Below are positions 28,244 through 35,537 of a stretch of 64,000 nt of DNA, in pieces. Each line of letters starts with the position of its first letter. Position 1 is the first letter of the stretch. The notes beneath the pieces are model-generated. The model made no database searches, was not told the DNA's origin, and saw only the letters and a program-made list of their open reading frames with translations. Location: the NCBI GenBank assembly GCA_014656175.1, contig BNBX01000004.1, positions 306,290 through 370,289 on the forward strand, read 5' to 3'. Both the position numbers and the translations under genes were made by a program. The stretch is from Streptomyces werraensis. GTDB lineage: Bacteria; Actinomycetota; Actinomycetes; Streptomycetales; Streptomycetaceae.

Positions 28244-29029
28244 TCAGAGGCCCTGCCACTCCGGCTTGTTGACGTAGGTGTGCCGGAAGTAGTCGGCGAG
28301 CTTCAGCTTGGAGGCGGCGGCCTCGTCGACCACCACGGTGGCGTGCGGGTGCAGTTGCAGCGCGGACGCCGGGCACACCGCGGCGACCGGGCCCTCGACG
28401 GTGGCGGCGACCGCGTCCGCCTTGCCCTCGCCGGTGGCCAGCAGCACCAGGTGCCGGGCCTCCAGGATGGTGCCGATGCCCTGGGTGATGACGTGGTGCG
28501 GCACCTGGCCGATGTCGCCGTCGAAGAAGCGGGCGTTGTCCACCCGGGTCTGCTCGGTCAGCGTCTTGATGCGGGTGCGCGAGGCGAGCGAGGAGCACGG
28601 CTCGTTGAAGCCGATGTGCCCGTCGGTGCCGATGCCGAGCAGCTGGAGGTCCACCCCGCCGGCCTCGGCCAGCTCACGGTCGTAGCGCTCGCACGCGGCC
28701 TGCACGTCCTCGGCCGTGCCGTCCGGACCCAGGAAGGCGTCCATCGGGATGCCGAGCGGCTCCAGGACCTCGCGCCGCAGCACCGAGCGGTAGGACTCGG
28801 GGTGGTCGGCGGGCAGCCCCACGTACTCGTCGAGCTGGGCCACGCGCGCACGGGAGGTGTCCACGGCGCCGGCGCGGACCTTCGCCGCCAGCGCCTCGTA
28901 GACGGGCAGCGGCGTGGAGCCGGTCGCCACGCCCAGCAGGGCGTCGGGCTTGCGCCGCAGCAGCCGCGCCATGGCCTCGGCGACGAGCTCGCCTCCCGCC
29001 TTGGCGTCCGCAACGATGACAACTTCCAC
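28244..29029 (-). CDS. nagB: Glucosamine-6-phosphate deaminase
   Basis: A 261-residue enzyme converting glucosamine 6-phosphate to fructose 6-phosphate and ammonia, the committed catabolic step of GlcNAc use and the enzyme that sets the level of the DasR effector. Motifs are GVATGSTPLPVYEAL, LDEYVGLP (catalytic Asp/Glu region), GIGTDGHIGFNEP and LLATGEGKADAV. GTG at 29029 gives MEVVIVADAKAGGE, matching the family N-terminus. A DasR-like element lies about 60 bp upstream. Confidence 0.95.
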   Translation of the reverse strand: MEVVIVADAKAGGELVAEAMARLLRRKPDALLGVATGSTPLPVYEALAAKVRAGAVDTSRARVAQLDEYVGLPADHPESYRSVLRREVLEPLGIPMDAFLGPDGTAEDVQAACERYDRELAEAGGVDLQLLGIGTDGHIGFNEPCSSLASRTRIKTLTEQTRVDNARFFDGDIGQVPHHVITQGIGTILEARHLVLLATGEGKADAVAATVEGPVAAVCPASALQLHPHATVVVDEAAASKLKLADYFRHTYVNKPEWQGL

Positions 29030-29088
29030 GGTGGGCCTGCCGATCTTCCGGTGGACTCGACTGGGACGGGCCCCGGACACCGGGACCA

Positions 29089-29104
29089 TGTGGTTTAGAC
29101 CAAT
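29089..29104. promoter_or_regulatory. Candidate DasR-responsive element upstream of nagB
   Basis: TGGTTTAGACCA (29091-29102) matches the dre core at all but one position, with about 13 of 16 consensus bases overall, 60-75 bp upstream of the nagB start. Control of nagB by DasR is established in S. coelicolor. Confidence 0.82.
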
Positions 29105-29313
29105 CTCAATCTAGCAGAGGGCCGCCCGCCCGCCGAGGCGAAACCGGCCCTCCGGGCCCGAACCGCCCCCCGCGCCCGGGTGCCCCGAAATCGTGGCGTC
29201 CGACCCGCCCCGCGAGGACCCCTGTCGGGTTAGGCTGCGTGGTGGACCGGTCTGCGTCCGTCAGGGGCGCGGAGCGACCGTCGAAGAAGGCCGTACGACG
29301 CATTTACAGGCGC

Positions 29314-29329
29314 AGTGGTCTAGTCCACA
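29314..29329. promoter_or_regulatory. Second candidate DasR element in the nagB-kinase interval
   Basis: AGTGGTCTAGTCCACA matches the 16-bp dre consensus at about 14 positions, the best of the three in the window. It lies 285 bp upstream of nagB and about 240 bp upstream of the sensor-kinase gene, so its target is ambiguous. Confidence 0.75.
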
Positions 29330-29570
29330 ATGCGTAGCAGGACACACAGACCTGCCTTCCCCGCACAGGAAGGCGGACCGAGGATCCGAGGCTCTCTGCC
29401 CTGACTGCCCCGGCTCCTCATCCTTCGGCCGACCGGGACCGCACACCCCACCGGCCGATATTGCTCCGGGCTGCGGTGCCGGGAGGGTTGAGGGTCCCTC
29501 CCAGGCGCCGCGGCCCGCGGGTGTTCCCGGGGGTCACAGGCACACAGGTACGCTCGCTGACGTGCCCTCC

Positions 29571-31037
29571 ATGAACGAACTCGTACGCCAGCACACCGCC
29601 CTCGACGACACCGACCTCGAGTGGCTCCACCTGCTGGTCTCGGAGTGGCAGCTGCTCTCCGACCTCTCCTTCGCCGACCTGGTCCTGTGGGTCCCCACCC
29701 GCGACGGCACGCGCTACGTCTCCGTCGCCCAGATGCGGCCCAACACCGGCCCGACCTCCTACCAGGACGACATGGTCGGCCATCTGGTCCCGCGCGGCCG
29801 CCGGCCCATGCTGGACGCGGCGCTGGACGAGGGCCGCATCGTGCGCGAGGGCGACCCGGAGTGGCGCGAGGAGGTCCCGGTCCGCGTCGAGTCCATCCCG
29901 GTACGGCGCGAGGGGCGGGTCCTCGGCGTCATCGCCCGCAACACCAACCTGCTCACCGTGCGCACCCCCAGCCGGCTGGAGCTCACGTATCTGCAGAGCG
30001 CCTCGGACCTGGCCCAGATGATCGCGGCCGGCGCCTTCCCGTTCGCCAACCAGCAGCTGGAGATGGACGCCTCGCCGCGCGTCGGCGACGGTCTGATCCG
30101 GCTCGACGCGGACGGCGTCGTCCAGTACGCCTCGCCCAACGCCCTGTCCGCCTACCACCGCCTCGGTCTCGCCGCGGATCTGGTGGGCCATCACCTGGGG
30201 CGGACCACCGCCGAACTGGCCCCCTCGCGCGGGCCGGTGGACGAAGCGCTGGCGAAGGTCGCGAGCGGCTGGGCGCCCCGCGAGTTCGAGATCGAGTCCG
30301 GCGACGGCGTCATCCAGTTCCGCGCGATCCCGCTGAAGCCGAAGGGCACCCGCATCGGCTCCCTGGTGCTGCTCCGGGACGTGACCGAACTGCGCCGCCG
30401 TGAACGCGAGTTGATCACCAAGGACGCCACCATCCGGGAGATCCACCACCGGGTGAAGAACAACCTCCAGACCGTGGCCGCCCTGCTGCGGCTGCAGGCC
30501 CGCCGCATCGGGTCGGAGCGCGGACGGGCGGCGCTGGAGGAGGCCGTGCGACGGGTCGGGTCCATCGCCATCGTCCACGAGACGCTTTCCCAGAACCTGG
30601 ACGAGCGCGTGGAGTTCGACGAGATCGCCGACCGGGTGCTCGCCATGGTCGCCGAAATCTCCCCGGGCAAGGTCACGGGCCGGCGCTCGGGCCGTTTCGG
30701 GATACTCGACGCCGAGGTGGCCACACCGCTGTCCATGGTGCTGACCGAGGTGCTGCAGAACGCGCTGGAGCACGGTTTCCGCGAGGGCGAGACCGGAACC
30801 GTCGAGGTGTCCGCGGTGCGCGGGGGCACCTCACGGGAGGCGCGCCTGCTGGTCACCGTGCAGGACGACGGCGTGGGCCTGCCCGAGGGCTTCGACCCGC
30901 ACACCGCGGGCAACCTGGGCCTGCAGATCGTACGGACGCTGGTGGAGGGGGAGTTGGGCGGCACCTTCGACATGGTCCCGGCGCCGGAGCGGGGGACCCG
31001 GGTGATCCTCGACATCCCGGTGCAGGCGGACTCCTGA
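29571..31037 (+). CDS. PdtaS-like sensor histidine kinase (GAF-like, PAS, HisKA_2)
   Basis: A 488-residue soluble kinase: N-terminal GAF-like sensor (about 10-155), PAS domain (about 170-270), then a HisKA_2 dimerisation domain with IHHRVKNNLQ at 291-300 carrying the phospho-His, and an HATPase with NALEHGF, DDGVGLP and NLGLQIV. No membrane segment is present. This layout and its neighbourhood with a WhiB1-type gene match M. tuberculosis PdtaS, which signals through an ANTAR-type RNA-binding response regulator; none lies in this window. ATG 29571 is used; an in-frame GTG at 29562 is equally possible since neither has a clear Shine-Dalgarno. Confidence 0.9.
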   Translation: MNELVRQHTALDDTDLEWLHLLVSEWQLLSDLSFADLVLWVPTRDGTRYVSVAQMRPNTGPTSYQDDMVGHLVPRGRRPMLDAALDEGRIVREGDPEWREEVPVRVESIPVRREGRVLGVIARNTNLLTVRTPSRLELTYLQSASDLAQMIAAGAFPFANQQLEMDASPRVGDGLIRLDADGVVQYASPNALSAYHRLGLAADLVGHHLGRTTAELAPSRGPVDEALAKVASGWAPREFEIESGDGVIQFRAIPLKPKGTRIGSLVLLRDVTELRRRERELITKDATIREIHHRVKNNLQTVAALLRLQARRIGSERGRAALEEAVRRVGSIAIVHETLSQNLDERVEFDEIADRVLAMVAEISPGKVTGRRSGRFGILDAEVATPLSMVLTEVLQNALEHGFREGETGTVEVSAVRGGTSREARLLVTVQDDGVGLPEGFDPHTAGNLGLQIVRTLVEGELGGTFDMVPAPERGTRVILDIPVQADS

Positions 31038-31108
31038 CCACAGGGGCCCGGCGTGATCCGGGCCCCGCACCTCCTCAGGACGGCGAAAGGCCCCGGAACA
31101 GCAAAAGA

Positions 31109-31128
31109 CCCCGGACCTCGGTCCGGGG
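31109..31128. terminator. Hairpin between the sensor kinase and wblE
   Basis: CCCCGGAC-CTCG-GTCCGGGG (31109-31128), 8-bp perfect stem with a tetraloop, 72 nt after the kinase stop and between convergent genes. Confidence 0.78.
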
Positions 31129-31285
31129 CTGATGCTCGTTCCTCGCTTCCCCTGCCCGATCGGGCGGACACCGGGGAACTTCGCGCTGCGGCTCGGGGCG
31201 GGAGATGCGTGTGCGCCGTCCACGGAATCATCCGGACGGGCGCACACGCGCCGCCAAGCTCAGGCTGTTTGCTGGGGCGGGGTCG

Positions 31286-31543
31286 TCAGGCGGAGGCCTG
31301 ACGCGCCCGGTTGCGGGCAGCGCGGCGCTTCATCGCGCGACGCTCGTCCTCGCTGAGACCACCCCAGACGCCGGAGTCCTGACCGGACTCGAGCGCCCAC
31401 TGCAGGCACTGCTCGATCACCGGGCAGCGGCGGCAGACGGCCTTGGCTTCCTCGATCTGCAGCAGCGCGGGACCGGTGTTGCCGATGGGGAAGAAGAGCT
31501 CGGGGTCTTCCTCGCGGCAAACGGCGTTGTGACGCCAGTCCAT
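31286..31543 (-). CDS. wblE: WhiB-family iron-sulfur regulator WblE (WhiB1 type)
   Basis: An 85-residue Wbl protein. The [4Fe-4S] ligands are C9, C37, C40 and C46, identical in position to M. tuberculosis WhiB1, followed by the turn motif GVWGG and a basic C-terminal helix (KRRAARNRARQ). Wbl proteins bind region 4 of the primary sigma factor and are nitric-oxide sensitive. RBS and start at 31543 are straightforward. A CRP-type palindrome lies 42-57 bp upstream, paralleling the cAMP-CRP control known for whiB1. Confidence 0.95.
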   Translation of the reverse strand: MDWRHNAVCREEDPELFFPIGNTGPALLQIEEAKAVCRRCPVIEQCLQWALESGQDSGVWGGLSEDERRAMKRRAARNRARQASA

Positions 31544-31584
31544 GGCTGCTACCTCTCCTTGGTATTACTGCAGGTGCTTGTGAA

Positions 31585-31600
31585 TGTGAACGCTTTCACG
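31585..31600. promoter_or_regulatory. CRP-like operator upstream of wblE
   Basis: TGTGA-ACGCTT-TCACG matches the CRP consensus TGTGA-N6-TCACA at nine of ten specified bases. The site is 42-57 bp upstream of the wblE start codon. The same bases also resemble a LacI/cre-type operator, so the binding protein needs testing. Confidence 0.65.
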
Positions 31601-31750
31601 AATCCCCCAACAAGTGAAGGGCCGACCGCCAGGTTGCCTGGCGTGGTCCTTGAGTTTGAAGAGGGGTTCCGGTGATCTGTGGAGGCCGGTGTTGCGGGCC
31701 GTCCCGATCGCCAAGAAGAGACTCGCAAACCTCGGCGGCGGATACAACCC

Positions 31751-31769
31751 CTTCCGGAAAGTTTTTTTT
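31751..31769 (+). other. Short palindrome followed by eight T residues
   Basis: TTCCGGAA (31752-31759) is followed by AG and T8 (31762-31769), a rare homopolymer in DNA of this composition. On the plus strand it has the form of a very small intrinsic terminator though no plus-strand gene ends here; on the minus strand it places an A-tract upstream of wblE. Confidence 0.4.
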
Positions 31770-31860
31770 GATTCTTCGGTGTCGACTAGGTCACAGCCGT
31801 ACTTCCATGGGGTGGATCCTGGCCTAAACGTTCGACTGAAAGGACTTTGGCCCTTTCTGC

Positions 31861-32829
31861 TCACACAATCACACGCAGTGCACGGCGAACGCCTGTGAAC
31901 GTCACGCTGGTACGCAGCCCGAGGTGGTCACCGTCCATCTGGAGGGGCAGCGGCACCTTCGAATGCAAGGTGAAGCGTGTCAGATCGTGCCGCGTCACGG
32001 CGTGCTTGCCGCGGGGGCCGCGCTCCGGGGACGAAGTGAGCAACTGCGTGCCATACCGGGCAACCGCGGGGGTGGACATCCGGGTGAGACCGAAGAGATC
32101 GAGTCCCGTGTCGAAGGACGCCTGGGGCGAGGCGTAGATCGGGCGGTTGCCGAGGAACGTCCACGGCGAGGTGTTCGAGACTATGGAGAGCACCAGGTCC
32201 TCGACCGGCTCCTCGTCCACGAGGTCCAGCGTGATCATCCCGTTGCGGCGGTGCGGGTCGCCCAGCAGCTGACGCACAACCTGGCGCATGTACAGCGCGT
32301 GCGTCGACCGCCGGCCGCGCTCCCGCTGCTGCTCCACCCGGCCGACCACGCCGGCGTCGAAGCCCAGCCCCGCGTTGAAGGTGAACCAGCGCGCGGGCAC
32401 CGCCTCGTCCTCGGTGCCCGGTGTGCCCGAGGTCAGCCCCAGGCCCACCGTCCGCTCCCGGCCCTCGCGCAGCGCGTCCAGCAGCACGCCGGTCGCCTCC
32501 ACGGGCTGGTTGGGCAGACCGAGGGCGCGGGCGAAGACGTTGGTGGAGCCGCCGGGGACCACGGCGAGACCGGGCAGGCGCTCCGGATCGGGGCCCGCGT
32601 GCAGCAGGCCGTTGACGACCTCGTTCACCGTGCCGTCGCCGCCCAGGGCGACCACCAGGTCGACCTCGCCGCTCTCCGCCGCCTGCCGGCCGAGGTCCCG
32701 GGCGTGACCGCGGTACTCGGTGGTCACCGCGTCGAGTTTCATCTCACTGGCGAGCGCGTGGATCAGCACGTCGCGCGTGCGCGCACTGGTGGTGGTTGCC
32801 GCCGGGTTGACCACGAGAAGTGCACGCAT
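31861..32829 (-). CDS. Diacylglycerol kinase-family lipid kinase
   Basis: A 322-residue DagK/YegS/sphingosine-kinase-type protein. The nucleotide-binding signature is ALGGDGTVNEVVNG (about 68-81) with VVPGGSTNVFARALG downstream, and the C-terminal beta-sandwich ends with LPLQMDGDHLG, the usual D-G-E-like segment. The family phosphorylates diacylglycerol or related lipids at the cytoplasmic membrane face. The ATG at 32829 gives MRALLVVNPAA, a standard N-terminus. Confidence 0.9.
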   Translation of the reverse strand: MRALLVVNPAATTTSARTRDVLIHALASEMKLDAVTTEYRGHARDLGRQAAESGEVDLVVALGGDGTVNEVVNGLLHAGPDPERLPGLAVVPGGSTNVFARALGLPNQPVEATGVLLDALREGRERTVGLGLTSGTPGTEDEAVPARWFTFNAGLGFDAGVVGRVEQQRERGRRSTHALYMRQVVRQLLGDPHRRNGMITLDLVDEEPVEDLVLSIVSNTSPWTFLGNRPIYASPQASFDTGLDLFGLTRMSTPAVARYGTQLLTSSPERGPRGKHAVTRHDLTRFTLHSKVPLPLQMDGDHLGLRTSVTFTGVRRALRVIV

Positions 32830-32947
32830 GACGTGCAGGGTACCTACTGAGCGGTACCCGGCCCAGACCGAGGTCCCGCCCTGTGGACGGCGCGGGGGCG
32901 TGAACCTCGCCACGGGACGGCGGCCCCGCGGCGGCTACCCTGCAGGG

Positions 32948-33400
32948 GTGAGCAGCGAGCAGACCCCCGTCACCAGCCCCGACGACACCGGCGCCCGTCC
33001 GCGCCGCCTCACGTACGCCGCGGTCCTCGCCGCGCTGGAGGGGCTCGCGCTGGTCGTCGGCGGCGTCTGGCTGCTGGTGCTCGGCCTCGCGGGCGAGCCG
33101 GACGACCGGCAGCAGTCCGTGACCGGCGGGGTCACCCTGATCGTGCTGGCGCTGCTGCCGCTGCTGGCCGCGCGCGGCCTGTTCGCCCGGCGGAGCTGGA
33201 GCCGCGGGCCCGCCGTCATCACGCAGATCATGGCGCTGCCGGTGGCCTACAACATGCTGACGTCCGACGGCGTGGCCATCCCCGCCGGGATCGTGCTCGC
33301 CGTCGTCGCCGTGACCGCGCTGGCGCTGCTGGTCAACGCGGAGACCACCCGGGCCCTCGGCATCCGCGGACCCGGGAACGCGGGCGACGCCGCGAAGTGA
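32948..33400 (+). CDS. Four-helix integral membrane protein, unknown function
   Basis: A 150-residue protein with four transmembrane segments (about 22-46, 56-75, 85-105 and 110-130). The GTG at 32948 gives MSSEQTPVTSPDDTG. A TACCCT box at 32936-32941 places the probable transcription start on or next to the GTG, so the mRNA is probably leaderless; no Shine-Dalgarno is present. It is convergent with sigH (16-nt gap). No family is recognised with confidence. Confidence 0.75.
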   Translation: MSSEQTPVTSPDDTGARPRRLTYAAVLAALEGLALVVGGVWLLVLGLAGEPDDRQQSVTGGVTLIVLALLPLLAARGLFARRSWSRGPAVITQIMALPVAYNMLTSDGVAIPAGIVLAVVAVTALALLVNAETTRALGIRGPGNAGDAAK

Positions 33401-33415
33401 CGCGCGGGCCGGCGC

Positions 33416-34549
33416 CTACTCCTCGACGAGCAGCTTCTCCCGCAACTGGGCCAGGGTGCGGGCCAGCAGCCGGGAGACGTGCATCTGCGAGATGCCGACC
33501 TCCTGCGCGATCTGCGACTGGGTCATGTTGCCGAAGAAGCGCAGCAGCAGGATCCGCTTCTCGCGCGGCGGAAGGTCCTCCAGCAGCGGCTTGAGCGACT
33601 CCCGGTACTCCACGCCCTCCAGCGCCTCGTCCTCCGCGCCGAGGGTGTCGGCGACCGCCGGGGACTCGTCGTCGGTGTCGGGGACGTCCAGGGACAGCGT
33701 GGAGTAGGCGTTCGCCGACTCCAGGCCTTCCAGGACCTCCTCCTCCGAGATCCCCAGCTTCTCGGCGAGCTCGTGCACCGTGGGGGAGCGGCCGTGCAGC
33801 TGGGACAGCTCCGCCGTGGCCGTGGTGAGCGCCAGCCGCAGCTCCTGGAGCCGCCGCGGCACACGCACCGCCCAGCCCTTGTCGCGGAAGTGCCGCTTGA
33901 TCTCGCCGACGACCGTCGGGGTGGCGTACGTGGAGAACTCCACGCCCCGGTCCGGGTCGAAGCGGTCGACGGACTTGATCAGACCGATGGTGGCGACCTG
34001 GGTCAGGTCGTCCAGGGGCTCGCCGCGGTTGCGGAAGCGGCGCGCCAGGTGCTCGACGAGCGGCAGATGCATCCGCACCAGCCGGTTGCGCAGCTCCGCG
34101 TACTCCGGACTGCCGTCCTCCAGCGTGCGCAGTTCGAGGAAGAGGGCGCGCGCCCCGCTGCGGTCCTGCGGGTCGTGGTGCGCGTGCGTGCCCGGCACAC
34201 CCGGTGTGCTCCGTGCGCCGGAGGCAGGCGGCGCCTGCTCCTCGGCCTCTCGCTCGTGCTCGCTCATCGTCCCGCCCGTCGCCCTTCCCCGAGCGCTCGC
34301 CTCGTCCCCCGCAACCGGCTCGGCCAGGGCGGGGACGTCCCCGCCGGGAGCGGCCGGCCCGGCCGCGGACGTGTCCCGCACGGCGCCTCCGGCCTGCCCG
34401 CCGCCCGGCCGGACGCTCTCGGCGGAGTCGTCCTCCGGATGCGGCCGGGCCTGCTCGGGGATGCCGTCGATGCCGTCCGGCACGCGCTCGGCCGGCAGCT
34501 CCCGTGTGCCGCGTTCTTCGTCCCGCACCGGCCCGTCCTCGCTCCTCAC
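33416..34549 (-). CDS. sigH: SigB/SigF-family stress sigma factor SigH, alternative starts
   Basis: A sigma-70 family group 3 factor of the SigB/SigF type. Regions 2 to 4 are intact: LPLVEHLARRFRNRGEPLDDL, FSTYATPTVVGEIKRHFRDKGW, and the C-terminal HTH QSQIAQEVGISQMHVSRLLAR. The GTG at 34549 overlaps the anti-sigma stop (GTGA) and gives 377 residues with a disordered acidic extension of 94 residues; an internal ATG at 34267 gives the 283-residue core. Multiple SigH isoforms from alternative starts are described in S. coelicolor. It controls osmotic/heat stress genes and is held by the anti-sigma factor encoded just upstream. Confidence 0.93.
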   Translation of the reverse strand: MRSEDGPVRDEERGTRELPAERVPDGIDGIPEQARPHPEDDSAESVRPGGGQAGGAVRDTSAAGPAAPGGDVPALAEPVAGDEASARGRATGGTMSEHEREAEEQAPPASGARSTPGVPGTHAHHDPQDRSGARALFLELRTLEDGSPEYAELRNRLVRMHLPLVEHLARRFRNRGEPLDDLTQVATIGLIKSVDRFDPDRGVEFSTYATPTVVGEIKRHFRDKGWAVRVPRRLQELRLALTTATAELSQLHGRSPTVHELAEKLGISEEEVLEGLESANAYSTLSLDVPDTDDESPAVADTLGAEDEALEGVEYRESLKPLLEDLPPREKRILLLRFFGNMTQSQIAQEVGISQMHVSRLLARTLAQLREKLLVEE

Positions 34550-34959
34550 GCCGGCCCGGGTCCCGCGCCGCGCTGTTTGTAGAGGCTGATCGACACGGTC
34601 CTGTCCTCGTCCACGGCGGAGGAGACCTTGCCCGCGAGCGCGGACAGCACGGTCCAGGCGAAGGTGTCCCGCGAGGGGGCGTGGCCGTCCGTGGTGGGCG
34701 CGGAGACGGTGACCTCGAGCGAGTCGTCGACGAGCCGGAAGACGCAACTGAGCACCGATCCCGGCACGGCCTGCTGCAGCAGGATCGCGCAGGCCTCGTC
34801 GACCGCGATGCGCAGGTCCTCGATCTCGTCGAGGGTGAAGTCCAAACGGGCCGCGAGGCCGGCTGTGGCCGTACGCAGCACCGACAGGTAGGCCCCCGCG
34901 GCCGGCAGCCGGACTTCCACGAAGTCCTGGGTCGCGGGCTCGCCAGCGATCTGGGACAC
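34546..34959 (-). CDS. rshA: RsbW-type anti-sigma factor for SigH
   Basis: A 137-residue GHKL-fold anti-sigma factor/serine kinase homologue. The N-box-like segment LRIAVDEACAILLQQA binds nucleotide-Mg. GTG at 34959 is preferred because GGAGG lies 5 nt upstream; TTG and GTG codons 12 and 6 nt earlier overlap that site. The stop overlaps the long-form sigH GTG, so repressor and sigma are coupled. The names RshA, PrsH and UshX have been used for this protein in S. coelicolor. No anti-anti-sigma gene is adjacent. Confidence 0.9.
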   Translation of the reverse strand: MSQIAGEPATQDFVEVRLPAAGAYLSVLRTATAGLAARLDFTLDEIEDLRIAVDEACAILLQQAVPGSVLSCVFRLVDDSLEVTVSAPTTDGHAPSRDTFAWTVLSALAGKVSSAVDEDRTVSISLYKQRGAGPGPA

Positions 34960-35217
34960 CCTCACCTCCAAGGTGGTACAAGCGTTTCAGGGCCTGTGTT
35001 CGCCCCCGGGCAACGCGCTACGTGGTTCAGCGGTGACGCTATCGCGCTCCCGGCGGTCCTGTCGCCGGGACCCCGACCCGATGCCGTCACTCATAGTAAA
35101 ACTCTGAACACGCTCCGTGGCTAGGGGTCTGCGGCGGCCAAATGGGAAGAGCGCGCGCCGCATTGACGTACCCAGGCGCCGGACCGTCGAACCGTCCGGC
35201 ACCATGGCCTCGCCACG

Positions 35218-35478
35218 TCACACCAGTACGTGGTCGACGAAGCACCACCGCCAGTCCTCACCCGGCTCGAAGGTCCGCATCACCGGGTGGCCGGTCTCCC
35301 TGTGGTGCCGCGTCGCGTGCCGGTTCGGCGAGGAGTCGCAGCAGCCGACGTGACCGCAGGTGAGACAGAGGCGCAGCTGCACCGGATCCGTCCCCTCCCG
35401 CACGCACTCCGGACACGTCTCATCGAGCGCGGCCGGTTCCGGGTGCGGCAACGTCTCGACGTGCGTGCACTGTTTCAT
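35218..35478 (-). CDS. UBP-type zinc-finger protein
   Basis: An 86-residue protein consisting of a single ZnF-UBP domain: C-xx-C in CPEC, CLTCGHVGCCD, and the histidine cluster HATRHHRETGH, with the C-terminal WRWCFVD. In eukaryotes this fold binds ubiquitin C-termini; in actinobacteria it occurs alone and its role is unknown. ATG at 35478. It is divergent from the sodium/proton antiporter gene across 59 bp. Confidence 0.88.
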   Translation of the reverse strand: MKQCTHVETLPHPEPAALDETCPECVREGTDPVQLRLCLTCGHVGCCDSSPNRHATRHHRETGHPVMRTFEPGEDWRWCFVDHVLV

Positions 35479-35537
35479 GATTGCCAGATTACGACGGTCG
35501 CGCGGACGACCGCGCGAAAAACGAGGGTGGGCCCGAC

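Larger units (their letters stand above)
29030..29570. other. 541-bp non-coding interval between nagB and the sensor kinase
   Basis: This divergent interval holds two candidate DasR sites (29089-29104, 29314-29329) and the promoters of nagB and the sensor-kinase gene. I see no convincing coding frame, RNA gene or strong terminator in it; several short GC-rich inverted repeats near 29480-29540 are of the kind expected by chance at this base composition. Confidence 0.6.
31544..31860. other. 317-bp leader/promoter interval of wblE
   Basis: Between wblE and the downstream end of the diacylglycerol-kinase gene. It contains the CRP-like palindrome (31585-31600), an imperfect hairpin with a CGCCAGG/CCTGGCG core near 31625-31650 and an A/T-rich island with eight consecutive T near 31762. 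No coding frame is convincing. Confidence 0.6.

Noticed and set aside
31566..31604. LacI/cre-type operator before wblE
   Set aside because: The same bases match the CRP consensus better (9 of 10) and the orthologous gene is known to be CRP controlled; the alternative is noted but not called.
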